In this document: positions 11,701-23,200 of the stretch, in pieces | Layout: every line of letters starts with the position of its first letter | How positions within the stretch are numbered: position 1 is the stretch's first letter | Source of the DNA: Camarhynchus parvulus | Taxonomy: Eukaryota > Chordata > Aves > Passeriformes > Thraupidae | Assembly: GCF_901933205.1 (NCBI RefSeq) | Contig: NC_044584.1 | Coordinates: 12,069,001 to 12,133,000, forward strand | Direction: 5' to 3' | DNA length: 64,000 nucleotides | Program-made: the position numbers and the translations under genes | The notes under the pieces: model-generated | Told to the model about the DNA's origin: nothing | Databases searched by the model: none | Seen by the model: the letters and a program-made list of their open reading frames with translations, nothing else

Positions 11701-14700
11701 TCTCATTAAACCATAATTCTGCACTGAAATAGGATTAGTAATTTTTCTAATCTGAATCTACTGGTGTTCCTATCAGCACTTTGACTTTCAGAATTGAATT
11801 TCTGCTTCTGAACCACATTTCAGAAGGTTATTTTTGCCAGCAATTTATATTTTATTATTCTTATTAAGAAATAGGCTCAAAAAGAGAGCAATATCAAAGG
11901 CTTCTGGTTTTCAAAAGCTGAAGAACTGATGGGAACAGAGGGAGCCCCATTTCTAACCCAGAACCACAAACCTAAATTGGCACAGTGTGTTAGCAAAACA
12001 AAACAATTCAGAAGAACAGAAATTAGAGAACGTAACAGACAGAAAGAATTGATTAATCCTATTGATTCAGAGCAGCACTATCTGCATTTAACACCACCTA
12101 GAAATAAGACTCTTCCTAGTTTAGAATTTACATGTCTAATAGAAATACCACTACATTAAGGACAATGCACACTGGGAAACAGAGCCACCAGCCCCATCTC
12201 CAAACAGTGCAAGAAACTTTCCAACTGGAGACCTAAGACAGTTGAGACCACACACCTGAGCAGTTTTTCATGATGCAGAAGAATAATAACTTTATATGTA
12301 ATCTGATATCAGATGATCAGCTGATCTTTAGAGTCTTTTCCAAGGGTCATCTCTTTCACAACACCTCTGAGACAGACATCTCCAAGGCAACTTTCTAACT
12401 CTAGATAACAATCATTATGTGTGTACAAACAGTGCACATTCAGTGCAGATAAGGACAGAACAAGCTCAGTGTTTGGTCCAAAGTTGCCTGGAGAAAAGGG
12501 CTAATGGGATTCCAGGTGACTAAATTGATTTTAAGCTACTCTCACATTCAGATCACTGTCCCATGGGCCCTTTCCTCAGTCACTGCAGTTCATGGCCGAG
12601 GATATTTAAACTGCCATTCACATTAAAATGTCAAACTGTGAATTGTAGGGGCAAGACAGAACCAGAGATTTGTCTCCAGCATCTCTGCTGCACAGGCTAT
12701 AACCTCTGGCAACAGGGCAGAGCTGGGACCCAGGAGTAGCAATGGCTGAGTCACTGTTTCTGCGGCAAACTATACCCAGAAACATGACTGGTGGAAAGCA
12801 AGGATCTTGAGGAGAGAGATATCAAAATTTAAGATAACAGGTATTTAAAGAAATAGAACTGAAACTGCAGCATCAATTCTCCACTAAATCTTTGCTGTAA
12901 ATAAAAATCAATGACAATCTTGTCTCTAACTTTATAGGATGTGTTCAACAGATGTATTTCAAAGACTCTGAAAGCTAATGGAGCCTGGAATATGAGTTTC
13001 ATCCTTACAACAATAAGTAACACAATTATGCATAATGTTCTACTGTGTTACAAATTTACAGGAGAAAATTTACTTCTGTATAATTGATTATTTGACATTA
13101 GTGTCTGTGTAACTGAAACCCACAGCTTGTCAAATATTTTGTGCCTTTCCACCTGTGAAACATTAGAATTAGCCTGACTTTTTCAAGTCAAATCTAGCCC
13201 AAGTGAAATGCCCCTTCTGATCTTCATGGCTTTAGGTATTGTTTGAAGCCACCCACAGCCACCTACACTGTCATCATGAGAAGCAAATATCCTTCTCAAG
13301 GACATGAGGCACAAACAGTACACCAAATCCAGAAAAGAGAGAAACATGTTTCTCATGTTTCTCAGCATTTCCTGCGCAGTAGAGGAAACCTGATTACAAG
13401 CAGCAGTATTTACCCAGCTCTAAGGTAAAATAAAGGTTAAGAGAGTCCCCCCTCTAGGACACAAGGTCATCACTCACACATGGGTGATCAGTATCCATCC
13501 CCCTCTGCACAGGATTTCCTCTCCTACACATTCTACTTTCATTACATAGGAGATTATTGGGATCCAGAGAGCACAAAGAACCTGCAACAATCCCATGCTA
13601 GGCAGAAACTTGAAGCAAACTAAAAGAGCACCTTTGGTCAGCAATTAACTCCTTCTCATCAAAGGATCTACTTAAAAAAAAAGAGTTGGGCTGAAGATCA
13701 AATAGACTGGCAAGTTTAGCTGCAGTCAAAGGTGAGCATCCTCTGCACCTACTGCAATTTTTCCTCCCAGTAACAGGTATTATAGCCAAGAGGCCCCAGG
13801 CATTGCTATATGAGCACACTATGACACCAAAATAATCAGGCTTTAAGTATTCAGAATTCTCACTTGAACGCACTGCTACACTGGTGAGGGATTTCGGTTT
13901 TAAATTAACAACAAGGACAATATGAATAAAGATGATTTTGAATTCATAAAGATGAATTTACGTGGATTAAAGGAATGGGCATGCAAACATCTGACACAGC
14001 TAAGCTTCCGTTATCTGGCAGCAAAAACAAAGGCAACACCACAAAATCACTAGAAACTAGGTTAAAAAAGACAGTGTGAAAAGAAGATTGAAAAGGTGAA
14101 AACCAACAGCAATCAATGTTAAAACCCAATCCACATACTCTGCCTTTTCATACACATAATTCACTGCAAAGAAAAAAAACATTATCTCCCACCAGTGGAA
14201 TGGCTCATTGCCCCAAGGAAATACAAAACAATTACTGTTACAGAATAAAAAAAGACCACAGGATATGGGGAGAAGAATTACTGTCATCGTCCCCCCACCC
14301 CCCAAAAAACCACCCAAAAAACAAAATACAAGAACAACCTTACTGCATACAAATGAATGAAAACACATAGCAAAATGACATCACAAAACCCAGGGTGAAG
14401 TCGTGTAATACAAACACAAACTGAGTTCTCCCAAAAACAATGGGAATATTCTTCCCAGATTAAATTTTGCCCACTCAAGCAATCAGCCCATGCAAAAATC
14501 CCAGGAACATCTCATGAAGCTCTACCTGTGTCTCACACAAAAGAAAATAATTTCATAATGCATGGCAACAAAGGAAGAACTGATCCTGATTTTTCATTGT
14601 TATTATAAATTAGGAACCATTTGCAGCAGAAGGTCTTTTCTTATTGACACAAGGAAGGAAAACACAAACAGCAAATCACTTTTGACCATGTTTTTAGTTT

Positions 14701-16136
14701 ATGATTAACATAAAACAATTTCCACACCTTTTTTTTTTCCATCGCTTTTTTGGTGCTTATAGCACTTCCATCACTGATCTAACATCATGGAATGAATATT
14801 TTAAAGAAAAAACAACACAAGTGGCAGGACAAAGTTTGTTTCTCAGGCAGGCAAGCTGCCATCCCTCAGAAGACAGCTGAGTCACAGAGTGTATAAATAA
14901 CTCTGTCAGGAGAATAACTTAGCCTGACTGTGAAACCACTCAGCAGAGCCAGAAGGGTGGGACACAGCAGGTGTTACCAGGGCTCAAGCAGTTCCCTTTC
15001 TCCCCACATCATTTGCAACAGCTTTTGCCCTTTTCCAGCAGCATGAAGGCAGACAAGAATGTTTGTTCCCAAGTGGAGGCACCAGGTTTTGTGAGAATTC
15101 ATTAACTCTGACAATTCACAAATCTTAACAGGGCTGGGAGGTCACTGGAGCGACCATGTGTCAATTAGATGTGAAAAGGAAGGGAGTCAAACACAAACGT
15201 GGTGAGGAGAAGCGGAGGGTCACATCCCACTCAGCAGGATTTCCCTGCTCTCAGCCACAACACACCCTTCACCTGCCCCAGCCTGAGCAGCCAGAACACA
15301 CTGAGTAGGAACTCAAGGTCATTGGAACAGTGGCAGCAGAGGCAGGGAATCTCTGGACCACTCTCATGGAAGCACACAGAAACATTTGCCTGCATCAAGT
15401 ATTGCTTTGGGGAACAGGCTTCTTTTAAATTAACAAAGCTTTTACAAGAGTTTTGTGCATTAAACCATTTATAACTTAACTCATGACCTCAGCACTTTAT
15501 ATAAAAATTAAGATGTAAATACACACATTCTTCAGCTAAGACTTTTCTTGTACCTTAACTCCTTCTTCTTTACATCCAGAAATAACAAAAAAGCTTTTAA
15601 GCCTGTGCCTAGAACTGTATATAGCCAAACCCTTCTGGTACAAAGTCTAGGAAATCCACTTCATCATTGAGACAGTCACACCACTTCCAACATTAACACA
15701 ATATTGTCTCATCTGCTGGCATGCTCAAGAACTCAAGGCTGGATGAAGATCACAATACTTTATATAACTTCATAAAAATATGCAACATAAGGCACTAAAG
15801 CACCACTTTACAAACTGTTTGCTCTTCTGCTCTTATGTTCCTCCAAGTCCATTTGTCTCTCAGAAATTTCAGTCCTCCAAAGAAATTCTGAAAAAAGCTC
15901 CCAATCTAAATGCAAAGTTATGCCATGGATTTCTGACAGGTAAAATATGAGGAGTCCTTTGAGTCCCATCCCAAAGGCTGTGTGCAGTCACCATTTCCAC
16001 TGACTTCAGGGAGAAGTCTGATGGAAATATTAGCCTAAAAAGAAATGCAAAGATCCCAAATAAAGATGCAATTCTGGATGTACTTTTACTCTAAAGACAT
16101 CTCTTGAATGACTTGTACTTCCTTAAGAGAAGAAAC
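8735..16136. other. unique noncoding DNA, no gene seen
   Basis: About 7.4 kb of AT-rich unique sequence. Notable small items are a CpG cluster with SacII-type core at about 10.31-10.35 kb, a C/A-rich low-complexity tract at 14.28-14.33 kb and a T run near 14.73 kb. Open frames of 60-115 codons occur on both strands, but none has a recognisable domain or convincing splice context. Confidence 0.55.
14286..14333. repeat. C/A-rich low-complexity tract
   Basis: Runs of C (six and more) alternating with runs of A on the plus strand. On the minus strand it yields Gly/Phe/Val-rich open frames that should be ignored. Confidence 0.8.
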
Positions 16137-16195
16137 CAATTCCTTGGTTCCTGGGCTGCCAAATTTTGTTCCAAATCGTGCGATGCAATATGAAC
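16137..16195 (+). repeat. 59-bp dispersed repeat, copy 1
   Basis: Fifty-seven of 59 positions match 22900-22958 on the same strand, 6.76 kb away. Sequence on either side is unrelated. Both copies keep an open frame, but the two differences both change the amino acid in the frame that looks most protein-like on the minus strand. It is probably a fragment of an interspersed repeat family that I do not recognise. Confidence 0.9.
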
Positions 16196-19100
16196 AGCTG
16201 GAAACATCAAAACATGTTTTACTCTCCATCTGTAATCTGCCCTCCTTTGTAAACACCATTACAGACTGGAATCCTCAGCTATACCAATTTCTTATTTTTA
16301 GCTGGAGTAAATGTAGACATTAGCATAATTCATGGCCAAATATTATTGTATTTCAGTATCTTTTAACACAGGCAACAGCTAAGGTCAAGTCATACATATC
16401 CCAATGTCCTGTCTCAAAAACAAAGCTTTCTCTGTGTAGTAATGCTTATTATTCTTTTTTATCCACTCCTTTGCCTTCCTCTATCCTCTCCATCTATGCT
16501 GCAGATATTTTTCTATTTTTTACTTTATTTTTTGCTCATTTTACATCTGTGCCATTCACAACCTCAGGGAAGGATCACAAAAATGATACTGAAGACCTCC
16601 ACACTGCTGACATTTTCTATTTGATTTCTATAGAAAGAAAAACTGGGCTTCCACCTACTGTCATTGCATTATCATAACACGGCAAAACATTTCAGGCTTG
16701 AACTGAAAAATTAACTTCTCTCCTGTATCTTAGGAGTAACTGGTGCCCTGGAGACAATCTGAATGCAGAGAGGGGCAGGCTGTGCTGCCAGGGCTGCTCC
16801 CTGGCTGTGGGACTGGGAGGTTCCTCACTGCCCGGCTCCAGCAGACAGGCGTGATCCCACTGCTGCATCCCACCGGGAGAGCAGGAAGGCTGCAGCACAA
16901 TGCAGCTTTCACATTTATCTCCCTTTCACAGATGCCCAACATCCATGAATACAAATGAAGGGATATGATGAAAATAAGTTTGTTTGTCATTGAGAGTCAA
17001 CTGTGAATGACTAACAATCAATGAATAACCCAGTGGGTGTTTGATTACATGGCCTGCATGTTAGGTTTTTGAAGACTAACCTCTCCAAGCATATTTCCAT
17101 CCTCTTGGCTCCCTATGAGAGGATAAACTTTTCAAAGAAGGCACCGTCTCCTGCAGTATTTGTTCGTACAGTCACCTAGCACAACGGTGCTCTGTTCTCC
17201 GAGCAGTTCTTAATGAGAAGTTCAACACCCATTTCCTTTTACAATCACACAATAAACAGTTTGTGTTTTGTCTTCTACTTTTGTGGTAGGCAAAATCTTT
17301 ATTGATCAGATCCCCTGTTAGTTAGTCAGTTGTTCACCTCAGCAAGAATCCTCTTTCTAGGTAAGAAAGGAGAAAGAAATTGTTTTCCTCAGCAGCTGCA
17401 TTCTTGCTTGTATTCACTTCCAGAAATAATTTCAGCTAAAGACTGCTTTCTTTTTTCCTCCAAGATAGGCATTGAAATTCAATTTGAGAGATGAGTTGAG
17501 CAGAAGTGAAATTTTTAGAGAGCACTTCAGCTGTGAATACTGGTCTCAGCTTTGCACCTTTGAAGACGTTTTCCTGAGCTACTAGTGATCAAGATTCCCA
17601 ACTGAACTGTAAGAAGCAAGATGTTCTAAAGAGTGAGCACGTCTGCAGCACCTTTGTGTCTCTTTAGATGAAGCATTCTTAGGCAGTTGACTCCCAGATG
17701 CACCTACACTGCACTTTGTCTCATCAGTTGTTAACAAAGAAAAAGTGACTTAAGCCCTGCTTGTGCTTCTAGGCTTGGAGAACTGGTTTTGTGTAACAAG
17801 CCCCCCCAGGAGCAGCTCCAGTGCAGCAGCAAGCACCCAGAGAACCAAGCTCCAGCAGTGCCCACCTTTCCTCTGCCCCCAGGAGGAATGGGCAATTCTC
17901 CCCAGCAGGGCTGGAAGAAGCTTTGCCAGGGCCACCTGCAAATCTGCTGCCTCTTCTGCCCTTTGTGCTCCCCCATCCTTTTTTACTGATAATTGGTGCG
18001 TCCAGTTTCATTCCATAGTTCTGCCTCATAATGCATTAGTGCATTTCGGTGTTGACAGGTAGACTAAAATCTTTAATTTTAAAGTGTATAGGAGGGTGTA
18101 CCATTCTGCTATAAAACTGAGCAATTTTTTATCAATAATGCAAATGATATAAAGCAGTAGAGGAATCTGCAAGACTAAGACTAATAAACTCTGGGTTTGT
18201 ACCCTTTTTTGGACATATTACTGCTATCAGGAAATCCTGATAAATAGGAAAGAAATTCCCAACATTCATTGATAAATGTGTAAATTGAGGAACAAACCTG
18301 AGAATATTAATTTTTCAGAATGCAATAATGTTAACTGCCATGAACATGTGAAGGGTGGAGATGATGAATTTCCAGAAGTGCTATCTGGCCACTTTTGCAA
18401 GTCTGAGAGCTTGGAAAGATTAGTAAATATACCTGGCTTACATGGCTAAAGGTGTTGCTACCAGTGCCAACTGCTAATATAAAGGACAAACTACTTGTTC
18501 TAAACATAACAGAGCCTTTGGAAAGGAAAAGGGGTTGAACAACATCTAAACATTAAGGGAAAGGAGGAAGGCCAAAGGGTAAACTAAAAAAGAGAGGCCA
18601 CTCTCTATTTTGGTTTTGCCTTACACTGACTGTAGTGTTTTTCTTAAGCCAAACCACTTGTCAATCTACCTCAAGAACAACATGAATGAGGCTTTTCAGA
18701 CTATGGCAACTCACTGAAGTTGTACCTTTTACAGATGAGCATCCATGGAAATTCCTCCTGGTGCCCACTGTTATACTTTGCACTGGACCCTGTAGGATAG
18801 CATTGCCCCAGATATGTCATGGTGAATTAGGACATCAGTGGAGAGTAATGAGATCCATGAAACCAACATAACAGAGACAGAAATAGTCCCTTGATAAAGG
18901 CAACCTTCACTTATCTGCTTTAGACTTGCTGTCGAGCTGAGACAGCTCACAAAAGTATCAATTTAGAGTCACCTGTAAGGGTAGTTTTCATATAATGGGC
19001 AACTGGTCTGCTCCCAGCGAGTCTGAGCCCACCGATTTATTTCATGCAGCAATCAAACATTAATGGGTTTCTGTTTTAACCTGTTCAGAGCAGAAATGGT

Positions 19101-21049
19101 GACTGGAAGAGATTAAATTGCATTCTATCGTGGGTCTGCACAGTCAACGAGGTCCTTTCATCTTGCAATCACTTTTTTTTTTCCTTTGTGGTAAAAGGAA
19201 AGTTGGGATCTGTAAAAACTTCAAACACATTGCATTCTCCAAGCAGGAACTTCCCTGTCAATTTATCATAGATTTCAGCCTCTTGATCTTTTCTTTGTGT
19301 CTTGTGATAAGACCCAATGCCAAGAAAGACTTTTCTTAAAGGGCCCACCTATAAAAACCAGCAAGAGGATTTTTTTTCATACCTTAAAATTATAAATGCA
19401 TTATTTATAGAATCATTAATTATATATTTTGGCTTTATAATCAAGATTTGAAGAAAAGCACAATATTTGAACGTACATAATTACTATCACAGCATACAAT
19501 CACATTTTTATTAAGCACAGACCCCATTTCCTCCTTGTATGAATATTTTATTCTGAATACGTGTTCCAGTTATTGGCAGTATCTCCTTTTCCATTTCAGC
19601 CCTTATTTTGAAAGAAGAAAACTCAGATGTGAAGATTTCCTATGGATATAATCCAGTTCTACTTCTAAATCAAAATAAATTGGAAATGTGATGTCTTTTA
19701 AAAAGCCCAAATCCTCACAGCTCTCTCCAGGCCTCAGACTCACAGGCTGGGGGAACTGCAGGCACTTCAGGCCATGGATGCATCTTCCCAGCCCTCTCTA
19801 AGTCACAGGGCAGGACCTGCCTTGCCATGGTTTGCACAGAATATTCACATTGCTGAAGGGTTTGCATGGCAGTGAGTTGAGCTGCAGCCCTTCAGAGAGC
19901 TCTCTGTGTTTGTGTGTATGTGCATCATTTTCTCTCAGAACAGGAGCAGAGAAGGAATGTCTACCAGGTTTTCAGCCACCTTAAGGAAACTGCAGTATTT
20001 CCTAAGTGAAGGCTTGATCCAAGACTCCAAGGAGATTTAGCAAAATATAAACCAGGCCAAGCAATGCAGAGGTACCAAAAGGAAGATTATAAACTTTTGT
20101 GGATATGTGTCCCACCATTTTCCCCTGGTGTGCCACAATGTGCCCCAGGAGCTGTGGGAGCTCTGGCCCAAAGCCTGGCAGGGGAGGGTGAGCTGGGGGA
20201 GCCAGGGCACAGGAGAGGCAGCAGATCTGCAGATGACTCCCCCCAGCCTCACCAACTTCTTTGTTCTGTGACAAAAGGCAGCTCTTGCACATTAAATGCA
20301 CTGACGAGTGACAGTGTAGGTCAGGCTTCCTTCACATAAAATTAGGGTCTTGCATTGAAGGATCTTGGGGTTATTTTTTTCCTTTCATGGAATAATGAAG
20401 CTGTTTGATTCCCACAAACACACACACAACTTCCAACTTAGACAAGTACAGCAGAAGTAGGAGATCATGACCTATACTCTAATCTTGTCATTCATTCAGC
20501 AGCGACAAATATTTATAAAACCTTAATTTTCAGAACCACAGCTAAGAATCCAAGTTCAGCTGACACATTTTGAAGATGCAGATTCAGGACCCCAAGTTAC
20601 TACATGGGATTTAGGAGCAAAAACCTGATCTTCAGCCTCCCCACTGGTACGACAGGGAAGCCAGCAGATGCTGCACCAGCCCCAGCCTGCTCAAAGCAGG
20701 GCAGTGGAGCCAAAAGCAATTCATGAGTACAGGTAACTACAGAAATCAGTTGTAACCAGCTGCTACATTAAGTAACTGAGAGCAAAGAATCTGATATTCT
20801 AGTATTATTTTGCATTTCATTTCTCTAGGTATGACTACATTAATAGAAAAACTTTAAAGTTACTGAGACTGAGAAAACGGGATCTTTGATGTCTTTTATG
20901 CTTACTTCATTTGTAATGTAGGTACTAAACCTCCTGCTTTAGAAACTGAAGACTGCTTCATTACTAAATGGCTGTGCATCATGGCCCTTACAAATCTCTA
21001 TTAAACTGAGGATTAGGCAAGGGCTGGAACAGATAGACAGTGTATTTTC
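16196..21049. other. unique noncoding DNA, no gene seen
   Basis: AT-rich DNA with GC-richer patches at about 16.74-16.90, 17.80-17.97 and 20.10-20.24 kb. These patches carry overlapping open frames on both strands with no domain. Short CA runs occur at 20.42 kb. Nothing else could be supported. Confidence 0.55.
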
Positions 21050-21310
21050 ATTCAATCTCCTTTAAAATAATGATGCATGCAACTTCATATCATTACTCTT
21101 TAATGGTCTTAAGCCTATTTAATAGCACAGTAATATTCCAAAAAGGAAAAGGGAATTATTTCCACATTTAATTTTCATCGCAAAGTGAATGTGGTTCTTT
21201 CCATGGCAGATAAGCAGCTAAAGCTGCTTGGTACCTTAACTGGGATATGACTGCATTAGCTCTGCTACATTACAGATGGGCTAATGAAACAAAGCAAAAT
21301 GATTAGCTCC
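21050..21310. other. candidate conserved noncoding element
   Basis: A repeat-free block dense in homeodomain-type TAAT/ATTA cores and other transcription-factor-like words, with a near-perfect palindrome (two 8-bp arms, AAGCAGCT and AGCTGCTT, separated by AA) at 21212-21229. The texture resembles vertebrate developmental enhancers. This is pattern recognition only: conservation cannot be assessed from one sequence. Confidence 0.25.
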
Positions 21311-22899
21311 AGACTCCCTGGAGTATCTGGGAGTAACATGTGGCTTGTTTCTAAGGATGTCCACAGGGGCAATAGGATGTGCAGGTGACAGACCCAGATG
21401 GGATCAGGCTGGGCCTGTGTGACCAGCCTGGCCCTCTACCCCATGATCCCTGGCACAGGTCCTGTGTGGGGCTGCACAGGGACTGGTACAGCCTGGCCAG
21501 GGCCCCTCTGGTGCAGCAGGAGCTGGGTATTGCCAAGGGAAGAGTTACCCTACCTACACTTTGCTCTGCCCTTATTCACACTGCTGGAACTCTGCCAATG
21601 CTGTAGATCCACTCCTGCTGCACCTCTGCACAAAGGAGCTGACACTTGGACTTCCCAAATCCTGCATCTCAAGTGGAAATAAGAAGTTTTTCCTTCTTTA
21701 AAAAAAAAAATAGTTGTTACCTTGGAGAATCTCTTACTAGTTAACTTTTAAAAAATAAGATTCAGATGGAGGTTGTGCAATTGAGAACACAAAGGGTATC
21801 TGAGTCAAGGCTCAAAATCTTTCTTTTAATGCAATAATGTCATTGATTTTTTCCCTCTTGGGGGTGTTACTATATTCATATTTCAGCTTTAATTATCTTC
21901 TCCAGGATTGCTACTGCTTCCACAAGATTCTTTCCAAATTCTAATTATACCTACTGGATAGATTAGGCAGTGTTTGATAACCTTTTATAGCAAATTGACT
22001 TCAGCTTCATGTGGACAAAAAACTAAGCTGGAGAAGGAAGAGAAGTTGTATCAAATGACTAAAATCAAGTCACTGAAGCAGAGCAGCTCTACCCCTGCCT
22101 TCCTATGGTGGTACATGAGCCTCACCAGAGAGAAAAGTCTCATCACCCAGGCAGCAGCAAAGAGCCTGCTTATAAGCAGGACCCAAGAGATATTACACAG
22201 ATATTTAATATAAAGTTCTACTCTTTAACAGAAAAGTTGTCTGTGGACCAAAAATATAGGGTTATTTGCACTAGGGGTTATTAATCTAGGGTAAATGGCA
22301 CTGTAATCTAAAATATTTAAAGGTATTCCTTGCCAGGCTGCACTAGGTCCTTAAAATCTACAACCGTTTCATTGACTTTTCCCAAGGATTTTTCCCAAGG
22401 ATAAAAGAACAAAAATTGCATTAATTTTTATCAAATATATTATTTTCAACCATGAAAATTCTAAAAAATTCCACCTTTGAAGACATTATAAGACTGTAAA
22501 TGTGGACAAAAACACATAAAACTAGGGAACTTCACTTGGTAAACACACTGACTCGTAAAATAAAACATAACTTTGCTCCTCGTGCAGGAATAAAAATCTG
22601 TTGGGTTTTTTTTTTTACCTTAAGCATTAATTAATGAGGTTTCAACAGTCTGAATGATTTACAGTGACATGCTCTGACAGGTTATACACGGTGAGTAATG
22701 CCTTGTCAGACACCTCAGTATTTATATTGAGATGAATGGCACATAATGTGATGCACATGCTAACAATGAACATCAATATTTAGTACTCCCAGCAAAGCCT
22801 GCTGGTATGATAAATTTGGCCTTGACTTCATATCTATCTGCAGACTTGCCTATCAGCTATTTATGTAAAGAAATATTTCCAGAGAACCCTTATCAAGAA
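21311..22899. other. unique noncoding DNA, no gene seen
   Basis: A GC-richer patch at 21.35-21.65 kb is followed by AT-rich DNA. A short tandem repeat of a unit containing TTTTCCCAAGGA lies at 22377-22402, and T runs occur at about 22.60 kb. No gene-like frame. Confidence 0.55.
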
Positions 22900-22958
22900 C
22901 AATTCCTTGGTTCCTGGGCTGCCAAATTTTGTTCCAAATGGTGCAATGCAATATGAAC
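22900..22958 (+). repeat. 59-bp dispersed repeat, copy 2
   Basis: Partner of 16137-16195 (two substitutions). About 200 bp to its right lies a CR1-like tail, so the segment may belong to a composite of old transposon fragments. No target-site duplication is visible. Confidence 0.9.
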
Positions 22959-23106
22959 TGCTTTGGCAAGAACTTCTCCTTGGAGCTGTGAGCTCCACTC
23001 ACATCCCTTTACAAGGTCCTGAAGTCCATCAAGGCCAGCCAGGCTTGCTGATAAAAGCCCAACAAACACAGAGCAAGCAGCAAGGCTGCTGGGCAGACAG
23101 ACACCT

Positions 23107-23133
23107 CTTACATTTACAGCCCTTACATTTACA
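23107..23133 (+). repeat. 12-bp unit in two near-adjacent copies
   Basis: The unit CTTACATTTACA occurs twice with a 3-base spacer. Minor tandem duplication just upstream of the CR1-like tail. Confidence 0.85.
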
Positions 23134-23149
23134 CACTTTGCTCTCCATG

Positions 23150-23200
23150 GACCTGGCAGTCTTGAAAGATCCCTTCCAACCCCAATAATGCTGTAATTTC
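23150..23200 (+). mobile_element. CR1-like LINE 3' tail, plus strand
   Basis: The sequence contains the word pattern AAAGATCCCTTCCAACCCC followed by AATAATGCTGTAAT, close to the well-known 3' end of avian CR1 elements (a GATC...CCTTCCAACCC block followed by ATTCTGTG-like octamers). Only this tail is recognisable. The upstream part is too diverged or is missing, as expected for heavily 5'-truncated CR1 copies. Confidence 0.4.

Noticed and set aside
17933..20235. Similarity between 17933-17975 (plus) and 20193-20235 (minus), including a shared HLQICCL peptide
   Set aside because: Only about 40 bases of imperfect match in pyrimidine-biased GC-rich sequence. It does not extend, and chance or shared low complexity is sufficient.
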